Below are positions 34,410-43,346 of a DNA stretch of 60,134 nucleotides, in pieces. The stretch lies in assembly GCA_020353155.1 (NCBI GenBank), contig CP070689.1, forward strand, positions 965,282-1,025,415, given 5' to 3'. This stretch comes from Deltaproteobacteria bacterium (lineage in GTDB: Bacteria > Desulfobacterota > Syntrophobacteria > BM002). The position numbers were made by a program, and so were the translations under genes. The notes beneath the pieces are model-generated. The model was not told the DNA's origin. It did no database searches and was given only the letters and a program-made list of their open reading frames with translations. Numbering within the stretch: the stretch's first letter is position 1; the number at the start of each line of letters is the position of its first letter.

Positions 34410-34742
34410 TTGAGTGCTGGTAAGCTAAAAGACCTGATGCCAAGACGGCCTCGCTACTATGATGATCTGCCAGGAAACCTCAGAGACAAACTGGCCAAGG
34501 TATACCAGACATTGCAGGATGTGCCCTATATAAACAAACAGCCTTTCGACAAGTGGCAGGAGCGTTTCTGCTATTCCCCAGAACCTGAGCGTGAGATCGC
34601 CATATGGGAGTGGTTAGCCAAAGAGTACGAAGAACAAACTGCCGAGGTAAAAAACCAGCGAGAAAAGAATCGTATCTTCAAGAGACTATTATCGAAATCA
34701 GTTGATTACGAACCTCTGGGTGTGAGGAAGTTACCGGAATAA
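34410..34742 (+). CDS. Hypothetical protein, 110 residues
   Basis: A TTG at 34410 follows a very strong GAAGGAGGTTT site. The protein is polar and mostly helical, with RRPRYYDDLPGNLRDKLAKV, VPYINKQPFDKWQERFCY and EREIAIWEWLAKEYEEQTAE. No known family is recognised, but composition and ribosome binding site support a real gene. Confidence 0.65.
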   Translation: MSAGKLKDLMPRRPRYYDDLPGNLRDKLAKVYQTLQDVPYINKQPFDKWQERFCYSPEPEREIAIWEWLAKEYEEQTAEVKNQREKNRIFKRLLSKSVDYEPLGVRKLPE

Positions 34743-34908
34743 ATTAAGGGCACAGGGCACTTTGACAATTTCGGAATGCGGATTGCGGATTTCGGATTTG
34801 AAAAGGCATAGGGCATGGAGCATGGGGCATAGGGTTGAAATTTCGAAATTAGAATTTTGAAATTTGAAATCAATAATCCCCTGTCGTCTGACCTCTGATC
34901 TCTGACCT
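34743..34908. repeat. Intergenic word-like repeat
   Basis: Units such as GGAATGCGGATTGCGGATTT, GGGCATGGAGCATGGGGCAT and TGACCTCTGATCTCTGACCT follow each other. The block runs into the 3' end of the small gene at 34909-35121. Confidence 0.55.
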
Positions 34909-35121
34909 CTAATCTTCGTCTCTCCCCGTCTCCGTGTCTCCGTCTCGCCGTTTCTGTTCTTGGCATTCTGCCGCAAGTCGCTGCTGCGCCTTCCAGGCAG
35001 GACAGTATTGGCCATGCCACGACATAACCTTGCCAAAAGGGGTTTCTGGATTCTTTCTAGCATAATTACATAAGGGGCAGTTGTCACAAATCTTGCCCAT
35101 TGTGCGCTGAAAACGATTCAT
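34909..35121 (-). CDS. Small Cys-rich protein, 70 residues
   Basis: The ATG at 35121 has a TTGAGG site. Residues 8-45 hold the pattern KICDNCPLCNYARKNPETPF and VMSWHGQYCPAWKAQ, with four Cys and one His that could bind a metal; I believe short deltaproteobacterial proteins share this CPxCxxAR...WHGxxCPxWKA pattern, but give no function. The last 15 residues (KRRDGDTETGRDED) are encoded by GAGACGGAGACACGG-type repeat words, so the C-terminus has been extended by repeat sequence. Confidence 0.6.
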   Translation of the reverse strand: MNRFQRTMGKICDNCPLCNYARKNPETPFGKVMSWHGQYCPAWKAQQRLAAECQEQKRRDGDTETGRDED

Positions 35122-35149
35122 TGTTTATACCTCAAGGAGTCAAAATATA

Positions 35150-35436
35150 GGAGCCAGGAGTCAGATTATTTTGCATTGCGGATTTCGGATTTCGGATTTT
35201 AAATTCCGAAATTAAAAATGCGAATTTTACTCCATGCCCCATGCACAAATTTACTGGCAACTGACTATTGTCTGCTAGGCTTTTGCCTTTAGCCTTGTGC
35301 CCTGCACCTTTCGGCTCTCTTCAATCTGAAATCTACAATCTAAAATCCTAAATCTCTTGTGCCCCTTTCTGATTTAATTTAAATGTTCCTATCCTACTAA
35401 CTCCTAGCTCCTGTCTCCTGACTTCTTAATTTTTTT
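35150..35436. repeat. Intergenic word-like repeat block
   Basis: Contains GCGGATTTCGGATTTCGGAT, CTCCATGCCCCATGCAC, CCTTTAGCCTTGTGCCCTG, CAATCTGAAATCTACAATC and CTAACTCCTAGCTCCTG, each echoing blocks at other loci. No gene is seen. Together with the small RNA that follows, it fills the 750 bp gap before dnaE. Confidence 0.55.
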
Positions 35437-35437
35437 C

Positions 35438-35466
35438 TTGACAGTGTAAAAACCTTATCATAGTAT
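35438..35466 (+). promoter_or_regulatory. Near-consensus sigma-70 promoter for a small RNA
   Basis: TTGACA (35438-35443) and TAGTAT (35461-35466) are separated by 17 bp. No open frame follows; the predicted transcript runs to a hairpin and T6 tract at 35634-35656. Confidence 0.65.
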
Positions 35467-35472
35467 CCATCC

Positions 35473-35656
35473 AATTCCCGCCTAAAAGGGGGATCTTTCC
35501 AAGCGCGACTGCTCCAATCTGGCGGTTGTCATTTCCCAGTTAGTGCTGCAAGTTCGAGTTAATGCGAGTGTGCGATGGTAATTTTGGGCTGAACCCTGTG
35601 CTGTGGTTGCTGTAGCTGATTCTAAAGTTAAAAGCTTAGGAAGATCCCCCTTTTTT
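35473..35656 (+). ncRNA. Predicted ~184 nt small RNA, possibly 6S-like
   Basis: A strong promoter lies just upstream. The 5' portion AAGGGGGATCTTTCCAAGC (35486-35504) pairs with GCTTAGGAAGATCCCCCTT (35634-35652) at 18 of 19 positions counting one G-U, and a T6 tract follows. So the transcript ends would be closed by a long stem that doubles as terminator. A small hairpin GGG-CTGAA-CCC (35586-35596) lies on the 3' side. Size, terminal stem and side hairpin recall 6S RNA, but no sequence signature was confirmed; another regulatory RNA is equally possible. Confidence 0.5.
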
Positions 35657-35867
35657 CTAATACATCATCTCTCCAAACAACCTCGCCTAAAGTGCTTCAA
35701 TCTTTAGACTTCTGTTCGCCTCACAAATTGTCCGTGGTCCGTAGAAGGTTGTCAAAGCCATTTTCGTTTCGCCAGGTTGCCGGTTTGGCCTGCTTAGCCT
35801 GTTGGACCTACTGCACCGGCTTAACTGACTAAAGCGGCATAACTGGCCTAACCGGAAAACGGACTGT

Positions 35868-38800
35868 TTAATGGCGGGTACGGCGATTATTTCGATTATT
35901 GAACCGGGAGCTTTGCACGGGGCCGGGTCCGTTGGTGAGGATAGCGGAAACGACATCAGCGCCAAAGTAGCGATTGACCTCTTCGATCATATTGCGATGA
36001 GGTTTCACTCTCAACCTGTCACCCAACCTTATGACGGTCTCGCACTGTTCATCACTACAGAGATGGATGTAGGCTTTGCAGTCGCCTTTGTGCCTCTCGA
36101 GAATAGCCTTGAGGTCCTCTAGATTTTCCTTGCTGACTTGATCAACCGGCAATTTTACTTGGATGGCTTGGGTGAAATGCTCCTTGGCTTCAAGGAGAGT
36201 AACAATCTTTTGTGCTATTACCTTCGCTCCCTTTTCTTCTTGCTGTAGACTGCCCACAATCAGCAAAGGTTCATCCATCTCCAGAAGATTTAGGCTATCT
36301 TTGTAGATGTCAGCAAAGACCACGACTTCTACCGTACCTTGCCGGTCCTCTAGTGTTAAAAACGCCATGCGATCTCCCTTTTTAGTGGTTATTTCCTTAA
36401 GATCAGCGTTGAGACCGCAGAGCATGACCTGGATTCCATCGGATTTTTCTGTAAGACTAACCGTGTCCACAATGGCAAAGGATTTTATCTCTTTTTCATA
36501 GCTGTCCAGTGGGTGGCCGCTAAAATAGAAGCCTAGGGCCTCCTTTTCTATGGCAAGTTTTTGCCGGTGGTTCCACTCAGGAATATTGGGCAGGGGAGGC
36601 TCAGAGCCACGCTGCTGTCCGGCAAAGGTTCCGAACATGCTAATTTGCCCGCTGAGCCGATCTTTTTGAATGGTTTGGGCCATCTCCATAGAATCTTCAA
36701 GGGCGGCCATGGCCTGGCTCCTTACGGAGTGAAGAGAATCAAAAGCGCCGCATTTGATAAGGCTTTCCACTACCCGCCGGTTGACCCTTTGTAGATCGAC
36801 CCTCTCGCAGAATTCGTACAATGAAGAAAAGTTACCACCATCTAAGCGAGCTTCGATAATAGAGTCAACTGCAGCGGCGCCGACGTTCTTAACTGCACCA
36901 AGGCCAAAACGGATGGTCTTGCCCACCACGGTGAATTCCCAGTGGCTGAGATTCACATCTGGAGGAAGGATCTCTAGTCCCTTCTCCCGACATTCATTGA
37001 CAAGCTTTACCAAGCTGTCTGAATTGCTAAGAAAACTGTTAAGCAGTGATGCCATGTATTCCAGAGGATAGTGAGCTTTGAGGTAAGCGGTCTGGTAGGC
37101 GATGAGCGCATAAGCGGCACTGTGAGATTTGTTGAAGCCGTAGCCGGCGAACTTCTCCATAAGATCAAATATGTGAGCCGCCTTTTTGAGATCAATACCG
37201 TTAGTCTTTGCTCCTGTTAAAAATCGATCGCGCTGGGCTGCCATGACCTCCGGAATCTTCTTGCCCATAGCTCGCCGAAGAATATCGGCTTCACCGAGAC
37301 TGTAGTTTGCCAAGACGCTGGCAATCTCCATTACTTGTTCTTGATAGAGGATTACCCCGTAAGTTTCTTGAAGAATTTCACGGAGCTCCTCCAGTTCATA
37401 AGTAATCTGGATCTTACCGTGTTTTCCGCTAATAAAATCGTCCACCATGCCGCTTTCCAAAGGACCAGGCCGATATAGGGCTACCAGTGCTGTGATATCA
37501 TTGAAATTTTCGGGCTTCAATCGGACTACGAGATCACGCATACCCGAACTTTCCAGTTGGAAGACCCCAGTAGTATCCCCCCTGCAGAGGAGTTCGTAGG
37601 TTTTGGGGTCGTCAAGCGGCAGATCACGCATCTTCAGTTCAATACCGTGGTTCTCGTTTATTAGCTTTACTGCCTTGTCTATTACCGTCAGATTGCGCAG
37701 TCCCAGAAAGTCGAACTTGATTAGTCCCGCCTTTTCCACGTATTTCATGGGAAACTGGGTCACAACTTCGCCCTTGGAACCTTTATAGAGAGGCATGTAT
37801 GCCACAATGGGTTGATCGGAGATTACTACGCCGGCGGCATGGGTAGAGGCATGTCGGGTCAACCCCTCCAGGGCGAAGGCGACTTCAAAAAGCTCCTGAA
37901 GGGCAGGATCATTTCGAAGCTCTTGGAGACGGGGTTCGCTTTTGAATGCCCTCTTAAGGGTCATATTGACAGCGGACGGGACAAGCTTGGCTATTTTGTC
38001 CACATCACCGTAGGCCATGCCGAGGGCGCGGCCAACATCACGAATGACTGCCCGTGCCTGCATGGTCCCGAAAGTAGTAATCTGAGCCACCCGGTCCTTG
38101 CCATAGCGCTCTGAAACATAGTGAAGAACCTGGTCTCGACCGTTCATGCAGAAATCAACATCAATATCCGGCAGACTTAGCCGTTCGACGTTGAGAAAGC
38201 GTTCGAAAATCAGCCCATGTTCGATAGGATCGATATCGGTAATGCCGAGGCTGTAAGCAACAAGGCTGCCGGCCGCAGATCCTCTGCCTGGGCCGACAGG
38301 AATAGATTTTTCCTTGGCAAAATTGACAAAGTCAGCAACGATTAGAAAATAAGTGCTGAATCCCATCTTCTGAATTACCGAGATCTCATGTGCCAGACGG
38401 CGACGATAGTTTTCCACCAGCTCCGGACCAAAGTCTGGACGCTTTTTCCTTAGCTCTTCGAGCCTATTCTCAAAGCGCTTGGTTGTCTCACTTTCAAAAC
38501 GGGACTCTTCCGACTCACCTGGATCAAGGGGAAACTGAGGAAAATGTGGTTCATCCAGTTTTAGAGTGACCTGGCAGCGCTCAGCTATTTCCATAGTATT
38601 CCGCAAGGCATTTGGTACAGCATTGAAACTCGCCCACATCTGTTCCGGCGATTTAAAAAAGAGTTCGCTAGTGGAAAACCTCATTCTTTTTTCCTCAAGA
38701 ACAGTCTTTCCCGTTTGGATGCATAGGAGGACATCGTGTGCCTTGGCATCCTCAGCCCTTAAATAATGACAATCATTAGTAGCAACCAGGGGGATGCCGG

Positions 38801-39395
38801 TTTTTTCGCTTAGGTGAATGAGGTCGCGATTAACGATCTCCTGTTCGTCTGTTCCCGTGGCCTGTAGTTCTAAATAAAAATTATTCTTACCGAAGATGTC
38901 TCGATACTCGAGGGCGGCCTTTTCAGCCCGACTATAACTGGCAGACAAAAGATGGGATGCTACCTCCCCGTGAAGGCAGGAAGAGAGGGCGATGAGTCCC
39001 TCGTGGTGCAGGGCAAGGAGCTCCTTATCCACCCTGGGCTTATAGTAAAATCCTTCGAAGTTGGCGAGGGTCAAAAGTTGAAGTAAGTTTCGATAACCGG
39101 TATTGTTCTCTGCCAGGAGAACAATGTGATAGGTTCGCCCTCCAGTCTCACTCTCTCCTCGGTCTCGGCGGCTTTTTGGCGCTACATATACCTCGCATCC
39201 AAGAATTGGCTTTATTCCAAGCTTGTTTGCCTTCACATAAAATTCAAGAGCTCCATGCATGTTGCCGTGATCGGTAATGGCCACAGCAGGCATGCTGAAT
39301 TTTTTAGCCGTCTCTAGCATGTCTTTTATGCGTATGGCACCGTCAAGAAGAGAGTATTCGCTGTGAACGTGGAGATGGACGAAGTCTTTAACCAT
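35868..39395 (-). CDS. dnaE: DNA polymerase III alpha subunit
   Basis: The 1175-residue protein is a full-length DnaE1-type replicative polymerase. It starts with the PHP domain (FVHLHVHSEYSLLDGAIRI, AVAITDHGNMHGALEFY), has the palm aspartates in SLPDIDVDFCMNGRDQVL (about residue 400), the GPGRGSAAGSLVAYSLGITD motif, the helix-hairpin-helix fingers KSHSAAYALIAYQTAYLKAH, and a C-terminal OB domain (VMLCGLNADLKEITTKKGD, FLTLEDRQGTVEVVVF). It carries out chromosomal replication. The last residues (SSRFNNRNNRRTRH) are a low-complexity tail next to repeat sequence. Confidence 0.97.
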   Translation of the reverse strand: MVKDFVHLHVHSEYSLLDGAIRIKDMLETAKKFSMPAVAITDHGNMHGALEFYVKANKLGIKPILGCEVYVAPKSRRDRGESETGGRTYHIVLLAENNTGYRNLLQLLTLANFEGFYYKPRVDKELLALHHEGLIALSSCLHGEVASHLLSASYSRAEKAALEYRDIFGKNNFYLELQATGTDEQEIVNRDLIHLSEKTGIPLVATNDCHYLRAEDAKAHDVLLCIQTGKTVLEEKRMRFSTSELFFKSPEQMWASFNAVPNALRNTMEIAERCQVTLKLDEPHFPQFPLDPGESEESRFESETTKRFENRLEELRKKRPDFGPELVENYRRRLAHEISVIQKMGFSTYFLIVADFVNFAKEKSIPVGPGRGSAAGSLVAYSLGITDIDPIEHGLIFERFLNVERLSLPDIDVDFCMNGRDQVLHYVSERYGKDRVAQITTFGTMQARAVIRDVGRALGMAYGDVDKIAKLVPSAVNMTLKRAFKSEPRLQELRNDPALQELFEVAFALEGLTRHASTHAAGVVISDQPIVAYMPLYKGSKGEVVTQFPMKYVEKAGLIKFDFLGLRNLTVIDKAVKLINENHGIELKMRDLPLDDPKTYELLCRGDTTGVFQLESSGMRDLVVRLKPENFNDITALVALYRPGPLESGMVDDFISGKHGKIQITYELEELREILQETYGVILYQEQVMEIASVLANYSLGEADILRRAMGKKIPEVMAAQRDRFLTGAKTNGIDLKKAAHIFDLMEKFAGYGFNKSHSAAYALIAYQTAYLKAHYPLEYMASLLNSFLSNSDSLVKLVNECREKGLEILPPDVNLSHWEFTVVGKTIRFGLGAVKNVGAAAVDSIIEARLDGGNFSSLYEFCERVDLQRVNRRVVESLIKCGAFDSLHSVRSQAMAALEDSMEMAQTIQKDRLSGQISMFGTFAGQQRGSEPPLPNIPEWNHRQKLAIEKEALGFYFSGHPLDSYEKEIKSFAIVDTVSLTEKSDGIQVMLCGLNADLKEITTKKGDRMAFLTLEDRQGTVEVVVFADIYKDSLNLLEMDEPLLIVGSLQQEEKGAKVIAQKIVTLLEAKEHFTQAIQVKLPVDQVSKENLEDLKAILERHKGDCKAYIHLCSDEQCETVIRLGDRLRVKPHRNMIEEVNRYFGADVVSAILTNGPGPVQSSRFNNRNNRRTRH

Positions 39396-39439
39396 AGGAG
39401 TGGATCCTTAGCTTCGAGCACAAAATAGATAAGACAGCC

Positions 39440-39510
39440 TGATCTGCCATGTGGGATGAAGGAGCAAACAATCTTTTATCTCACATCCCAGATCTCATAT
39501 CTCACATCTA
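39440..39510. repeat. Intergenic word-like repeat
   Basis: TCTCACATCCCAGATCTCAT and ATCTCACATCTAGCTTAC are near-tandem ATCTCACATC words between dnaE and aroB. Confidence 0.45.
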
Positions 39511-39521
39511 GCTTACTAGCT

Positions 39522-40616
39522 TCAGTTGGTCCCAAATTTGTCAAGACTCCCCTTGAGGTCTTGCACAGAAATCGGATGAATTACGGCCTGGCCAATTTTG
39601 GAGATGAGGACAAAGTGGCAAATATTTGCTTGAATCTTCTTATCCTTTTCCAGAGCGGACAACAATGATTCCGAATTTATATCTCCAGGTACGCCAGTGG
39701 GCAACCCTAGTCTTTGGATTAATGCCAAAGCGCGGTCCACTTCATCCTGGCCGAGTCCGGCCCATTGCTGTGAGAACCTGATTGCCACGACCATGCCGGC
39801 GGCCACCGCCTGACCGTGGGTTAAGCTGTAATGGGAAGCAGCCTCCAGAGCATGACCCAGAGTGTGACCGAAGTTGAGAATGCGGCGCAAACCGCTCTCC
39901 TGCTCATCCTGGCTCACCACCCGGCATTTCACTTGAGCTGCCTTGGCGATGATGGTTTCCAACACCTCATTATCACTCTCGAGCAACTGAGTCCCTTCAT
40001 TCTCCAGTAGAGAAAAGAGTTCGGGATCTGCAATAAGAGCTGCTTTAATGATCTCGGCAAATCCCTCGCGTCTGGCCTCCACCGGAAGAGTGAGCAACAC
40101 GTCCGGATCAGACACCACCAGCAAAGGTTGATGAAAGGCGCCTAAAAGATTCTTGCCCGAGGGGAGATCAACGCCAGTTTTCCCGCCGATGGCGCTGTCC
40201 ACCTGAGCGAGCAGGGTTGTGGGAACTTGAATGTAAGGGATGCCTCGCATAAAGATGGCAGCGGTAAAGCCTGCAACATCGCCTACCACCCCGCCGCCAA
40301 CTCCTATAAGGAGACTCTTACGGTCAAATCCCCTGGCGATTAGCTGCTGGCACAAGTGGAGAACAATCTCCATATTTTTTGAGCTTTCGCCAGGTGGAAA
40401 GGAAAGCAACTCGGAGTTTATGTTGTGTAAGCGGAGATTGGCTTGAAGTCGTTCGGCCACCAATGGTCTTACAAAGTCATCAGTTACCAGGCCATAAGAG
40501 GAAAAGCTACCGATCTTTTTGATCTCTCTGTGGAGGTCATTTAAAATGCCTCGCCCTACAAGGACGTCATATGAGCGATCGGTTTCTGCTTTAAGCTCTA
40601 TACGAAGACGTTGCAT
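39522..40616 (-). CDS. aroB: 3-dehydroquinate synthase
   Basis: From the ATG at 40616 the protein has 364 residues, the usual AroB length. It converts DAHP to 3-dehydroquinate in the shikimate pathway using NAD+ and a metal. Signatures are GVGGGVVGDVAGFTAAIFMRG (split near 100-120), VPTTLLAQVDSAIGGKTGVD, KNLLGAFHQP, LRRILNFGHTLGHALE and the metal His in LTHGQAVAAGM. An in-frame ATG at 40655 would add 13 residues coded by a GCGAGCGAAGTGAGC-type repeat and is less likely. It follows aroF by 57 bp from this start. Confidence 0.93.
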   Translation of the reverse strand: MQRLRIELKAETDRSYDVLVGRGILNDLHREIKKIGSFSSYGLVTDDFVRPLVAERLQANLRLHNINSELLSFPPGESSKNMEIVLHLCQQLIARGFDRKSLLIGVGGGVVGDVAGFTAAIFMRGIPYIQVPTTLLAQVDSAIGGKTGVDLPSGKNLLGAFHQPLLVVSDPDVLLTLPVEARREGFAEIIKAALIADPELFSLLENEGTQLLESDNEVLETIIAKAAQVKCRVVSQDEQESGLRRILNFGHTLGHALEAASHYSLTHGQAVAAGMVVAIRFSQQWAGLGQDEVDRALALIQRLGLPTGVPGDINSESLLSALEKDKKIQANICHFVLISKIGQAVIHPISVQDLKGSLDKFGTN

Positions 40617-40673
40617 CGCTTGCTCACTTCGCTCGCCGCAAAGCGCTAAGCTCATAGCGTCTCATTTCTTATT

Positions 40674-41717
40674 TCAAGCTGCCTGCTGATCGCGGCTTTC
40701 GAGTAATCTTGCCCTCTGCTTCTCGGTCAAAATAGGAAGAATAGACTCTACCATCTCGGTGAATTGCGAGGGCAATAAGGCTTGCTGGCCGTCACTTAAA
40801 GCCATTTCAGGTTCATGGTGTACTTCAACCATCAACCCGTGGGCACCGGCAGCCACAGAAGCCCGACTCATGGGAATAACCTGGTCGCGACGGCCGCAGG
40901 CGTGGCTCGGGTCGACTAGGACCGGCAGATGGGTCTCTTTCTTTACTACCGGTATGGCACTGAGATCCAAAGTGTTGCGAGAGTGGTCAGCAAATGTCCT
41001 GACACCACGCTCGCACAAAATTACATTGGGATTTCCTTTGGCCATAATGTATTCAGCAGCCATAAGCCATTCTTGTATTGTGGCCGCCATGCCGCGCTTG
41101 AGAAGAACGGGCTTCTTGGCCTCGCCGGCCCGGTTAAGCAAGGAGAAGTTCTGCATGTTGCGAGCACCAATCTGAATGATATCAGCGTATTTCTCCACAA
41201 GGTCGCAGCGCTCGTGATCCAGTGCTTCGGTAACGATGTACAAACCAGTTTCTTCCCGGACTTTCGCCAAGATCTTCAGGCCTTCCTCTCCGAGACCCTG
41301 AAAACTATAGGGAGAAGTCCGCGGCTTATAAGCACCTCCACGAAAAATGCTAGCACCTTGACTCTTGACCGCTTCAGCAATGGTGAGAGCTTGCGACTCA
41401 CTCTCCACAGCGCAAGGGCCGGCAACCAGGACGAAGTTGTCGCCGCCAATTGCCACTTCTCCGAGCTGAATGATGGTGTCAGCTATTTCGAACTCTCTAC
41501 TTACAAGCTTGTAGGGCTTTGAAACAGGGATGCACTCTTTCACCCCAGGCAGAAGGAGGAAGGGGGCAGGATCGACTGGCCCGCGGTTCTGAAGGATGCC
41601 TATAGCGGTGCGCTCTCCACCCTTAATTTCTCGGGCTGTGTAGCCTTGTCGTTCGATGGCTGTTAAAACCTGGTTTACTTCTTCTTCGGTGGCATAACTG
41701 CTCATAACCACCAACAT
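40674..41717 (-). CDS. aroF: 3-deoxy-7-phosphoheptulonate (DAHP) synthase with N-terminal regulatory domain
   Basis: The 347-residue protein catalyses the first shikimate pathway step. It is of the Thermotoga/Bacillus (type I beta) kind: an N-terminal ferredoxin/ACT-like domain (MLVVMSSYATEEEVNQVLTA, residues 1-70) precedes the barrel with FVLVAGPCAVESESQ, FRGGAYKPRTSPYSFQG, VLLKRGMAATIQEW and LPVLVDPSHACGRRDQV. The N-terminal domain mediates feedback inhibition by aromatic amino acids in relatives. It forms an operon with aroB. Confidence 0.94.
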   Translation of the reverse strand: MLVVMSSYATEEEVNQVLTAIERQGYTAREIKGGERTAIGILQNRGPVDPAPFLLLPGVKECIPVSKPYKLVSREFEIADTIIQLGEVAIGGDNFVLVAGPCAVESESQALTIAEAVKSQGASIFRGGAYKPRTSPYSFQGLGEEGLKILAKVREETGLYIVTEALDHERCDLVEKYADIIQIGARNMQNFSLLNRAGEAKKPVLLKRGMAATIQEWLMAAEYIMAKGNPNVILCERGVRTFADHSRNTLDLSAIPVVKKETHLPVLVDPSHACGRRDQVIPMSRASVAAGAHGLMVEVHHEPEMALSDGQQALLPSQFTEMVESILPILTEKQRARLLESRDQQAA

Positions 41718-41819
41718 ATGAATCTCCTTTCCTAGGCTTTAAAATGGAGCTAAGAGAAGGGTCACAATCAAAAGCGGTTCCGAGATTTCCATGCCCTTGG
41801 TCTTACCAGGTGGCAACTC

Positions 41820-41848
41820 CTACTAGCATAGACCTCGGGTGCTGTCAA
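41820..41848 (-). promoter_or_regulatory. Candidate sigma-70 promoter for aroF-aroB
   Basis: On the minus strand TTGACA (41848-41843) is followed after 17 bp by TAGTAG (41825-41820). The start would be near 41813, giving a leader of about 95 nt. Confidence 0.5.
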
Positions 41849-41913
41849 TTTGTTTCCCATTCGGCTCACTGCGTTCGCAGTTGGAGGTTTGAGGCTCGCT
41901 TCGCTTAAGGTCT

Positions 41914-41936
41914 GAGGCCAAAAACCTTTTTGCCTC
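41914..41936. terminator. Hairpin GAGGC-AAAAA / TTTTT-GCCTC
   Basis: GAGGCCAAAAA and TTTTTGCCTC pair across CC with one bulged base. It lies downstream of gdhA on the minus strand and may contribute to termination. Confidence 0.35.
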
Positions 41937-41974
41937 CAACCTCAAGGCGCCTGGCGCCGATCCTGATTCCTCGA

Positions 41975-41994
41975 GTCCCGAATACTTTCGGGAC
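41975..41994 (-). terminator. Candidate terminator hairpin after gdhA
   Basis: GTCCCGAA-TACT-TTCGGGAC is a perfect 8 bp stem with a 4 nt loop, 11 bp beyond the gdhA stop on the minus strand. No T tract follows directly. Confidence 0.45.
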
Positions 41995-42005
41995 GGTCGG
42001 TCTTC

Positions 42006-43256
42006 CTACGGATGTAGTCCCCTGAGTAACATGGCCTCGGTTACACGCCTGACCGCCATAATGTAAGAGGCCATACGCATGTTAACTTTTTCCTTCTGTG
42101 CCAGCTCCCAAACGTCGTCAAAAGCGCGATCCATGATGCCCTTTAGTTTGGAGTTAACCTCTTCTTCTGTCCAGAAATACCGTTCAAGGCCCTGAACCCA
42201 CTCAAAGTAGGATACGGTAACGCCTCCTGCATTAGCAAGAATATCGGGCAGATGGTATTTGCCCCGCTCAAAAAGAATTGCATCAGCGGCCGGAGTTGTT
42301 GGGCCGTTTGCCCCTTCTGCAATAATGTCTGCTTTGATCCGATCTGCGTTTTTTTGGGTAATCTGATTTTCCAGAGCTGCGGGGATCAGGACGGAGCAGT
42401 CCAACTCGAGTAATTCCTCATTGGTGATGTTGTCGGCACCTGGATAATTCAGAACAGAGCCGCTCTCTTCTTTGTGTTTTGCAAGAGCCCGAGGGTCTAA
42501 GCCTTTAGAATTAAACACCCCACCCTTACTGTCGGTGGCTGCAATGATCTTGGCTCCATCGTCGTGGATGATCTGGGCAGCGTGATAGCCTACATTACCG
42601 TATCCTTGAACCGCGACGGTTTGGTCTTCCACCTTGCGGTTCAGTCTCTGTAAAAGGGAATAGATTGTAAATACACAGCCGCGGCTGGTGGCCTCATTCC
42701 GGCCTAGAGAGCCGCCAACTGCTATGGGCTTGCCGGTTACTACTCCGGGTTCGGCATAGCCCACGGATACGCTGTAAGTGTCCATGATCCAAGACATGAT
42801 CTGAGGATTGGTATAGACATCCGGGGCCGGTATGTCTGTCCTAGGCCCGAAAACATTAATTAATTCAGAAGTATACCTTCGGGTTAAACGTTGAAGCTCT
42901 CCTCTAGACAGTAGTTTAGGATTGCAGGCAACTCCACCCTTTGCTCCACCGTATGGAATGTTGACTACTGCACATTTCCAAGTCATCCACATGGATAGGG
43001 CAGTGGTCTCTGCCAAGGTAACATCAGGGTGGTAGCGAATGCCACCTTTGGCAGGGCCACGAGAGGTGTTGTGATGGACGCGATAGCCTTCAAAGACCTC
43101 GACCTCCCCATTATCCAGCCGGATAGGCACCGAGACGATATAACTTCTTGCCGGTCTCCGGAGTCTTCTGTGAATGGAAGGATCCAACTTGATGCGTTCA
43201 GCGACCTGATCAAGCTGTTGCACAGCAACGTCCAGGGAATTCTCATTGCCGCTCAT
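42006..43256 (-). CDS. gdhA: Glu/Leu/Phe/Val dehydrogenase, probably glutamate dehydrogenase
   Basis: The ATG at 43256 has an AAAGGAGAG site and gives 416 residues, the standard hexameric GDH length. Motifs are [21 protein letters not shown] (split), the catalytic Lys in [37 protein letters not shown], the Rossmann motif [14 protein letters not shown] and [15 protein letters not shown]. It interconverts glutamate and 2-oxoglutarate plus ammonia. Frames extending to 43304 reach into AGCGC-rich repeat sequence and are not used. Confidence 0.92.
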   Translation of the reverse strand: MSGNENSLDVAVQQLDQVAERIKLDPSIHRRLRRPARSYIVSVPIRLDNGEVEVFEGYRVHHNTSRGPAKGGIRYHPDVTLAETTALSMWMTWKCAVVNIPYGGAKGGVACNPKLLSRGELQRLTRRYTSELINVFGPRTDIPAPDVYTNPQIMSWIMDTYSVSVGYAEPGVVTGKPIAVGGSLGRNEATSRGCVFTIYSLLQRLNRKVEDQTVAVQGYGNVGYHAAQIIHDDGAKIIAATDSKGGVFNSKGLDPRALAKHKEESGSVLNYPGADNITNEELLELDCSVLIPAALENQITQKNADRIKADIIAEGANGPTTPAADAILFERGKYHLPDILANAGGVTVSYFEWVQGLERYFWTEEEVNSKLKGIMDRAFDDVWELAQKEKVNMRMASYIMAVRRVTEAMLLRGLHP

Positions 43257-43346
43257 TATTTCTCTCCTTTCCTTAATTCGCACAGCGCTGAGCGCATGGC
43301 GCACAGCGTTTGATGTTCACAAGGTTAATTCGCTGAATTGTCGGAC

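Noticed and set aside
34743-35436. CRISPR array
   Set aside because: Repeats are short degenerate words without fixed length units and unique spacers; no cas genes are present.
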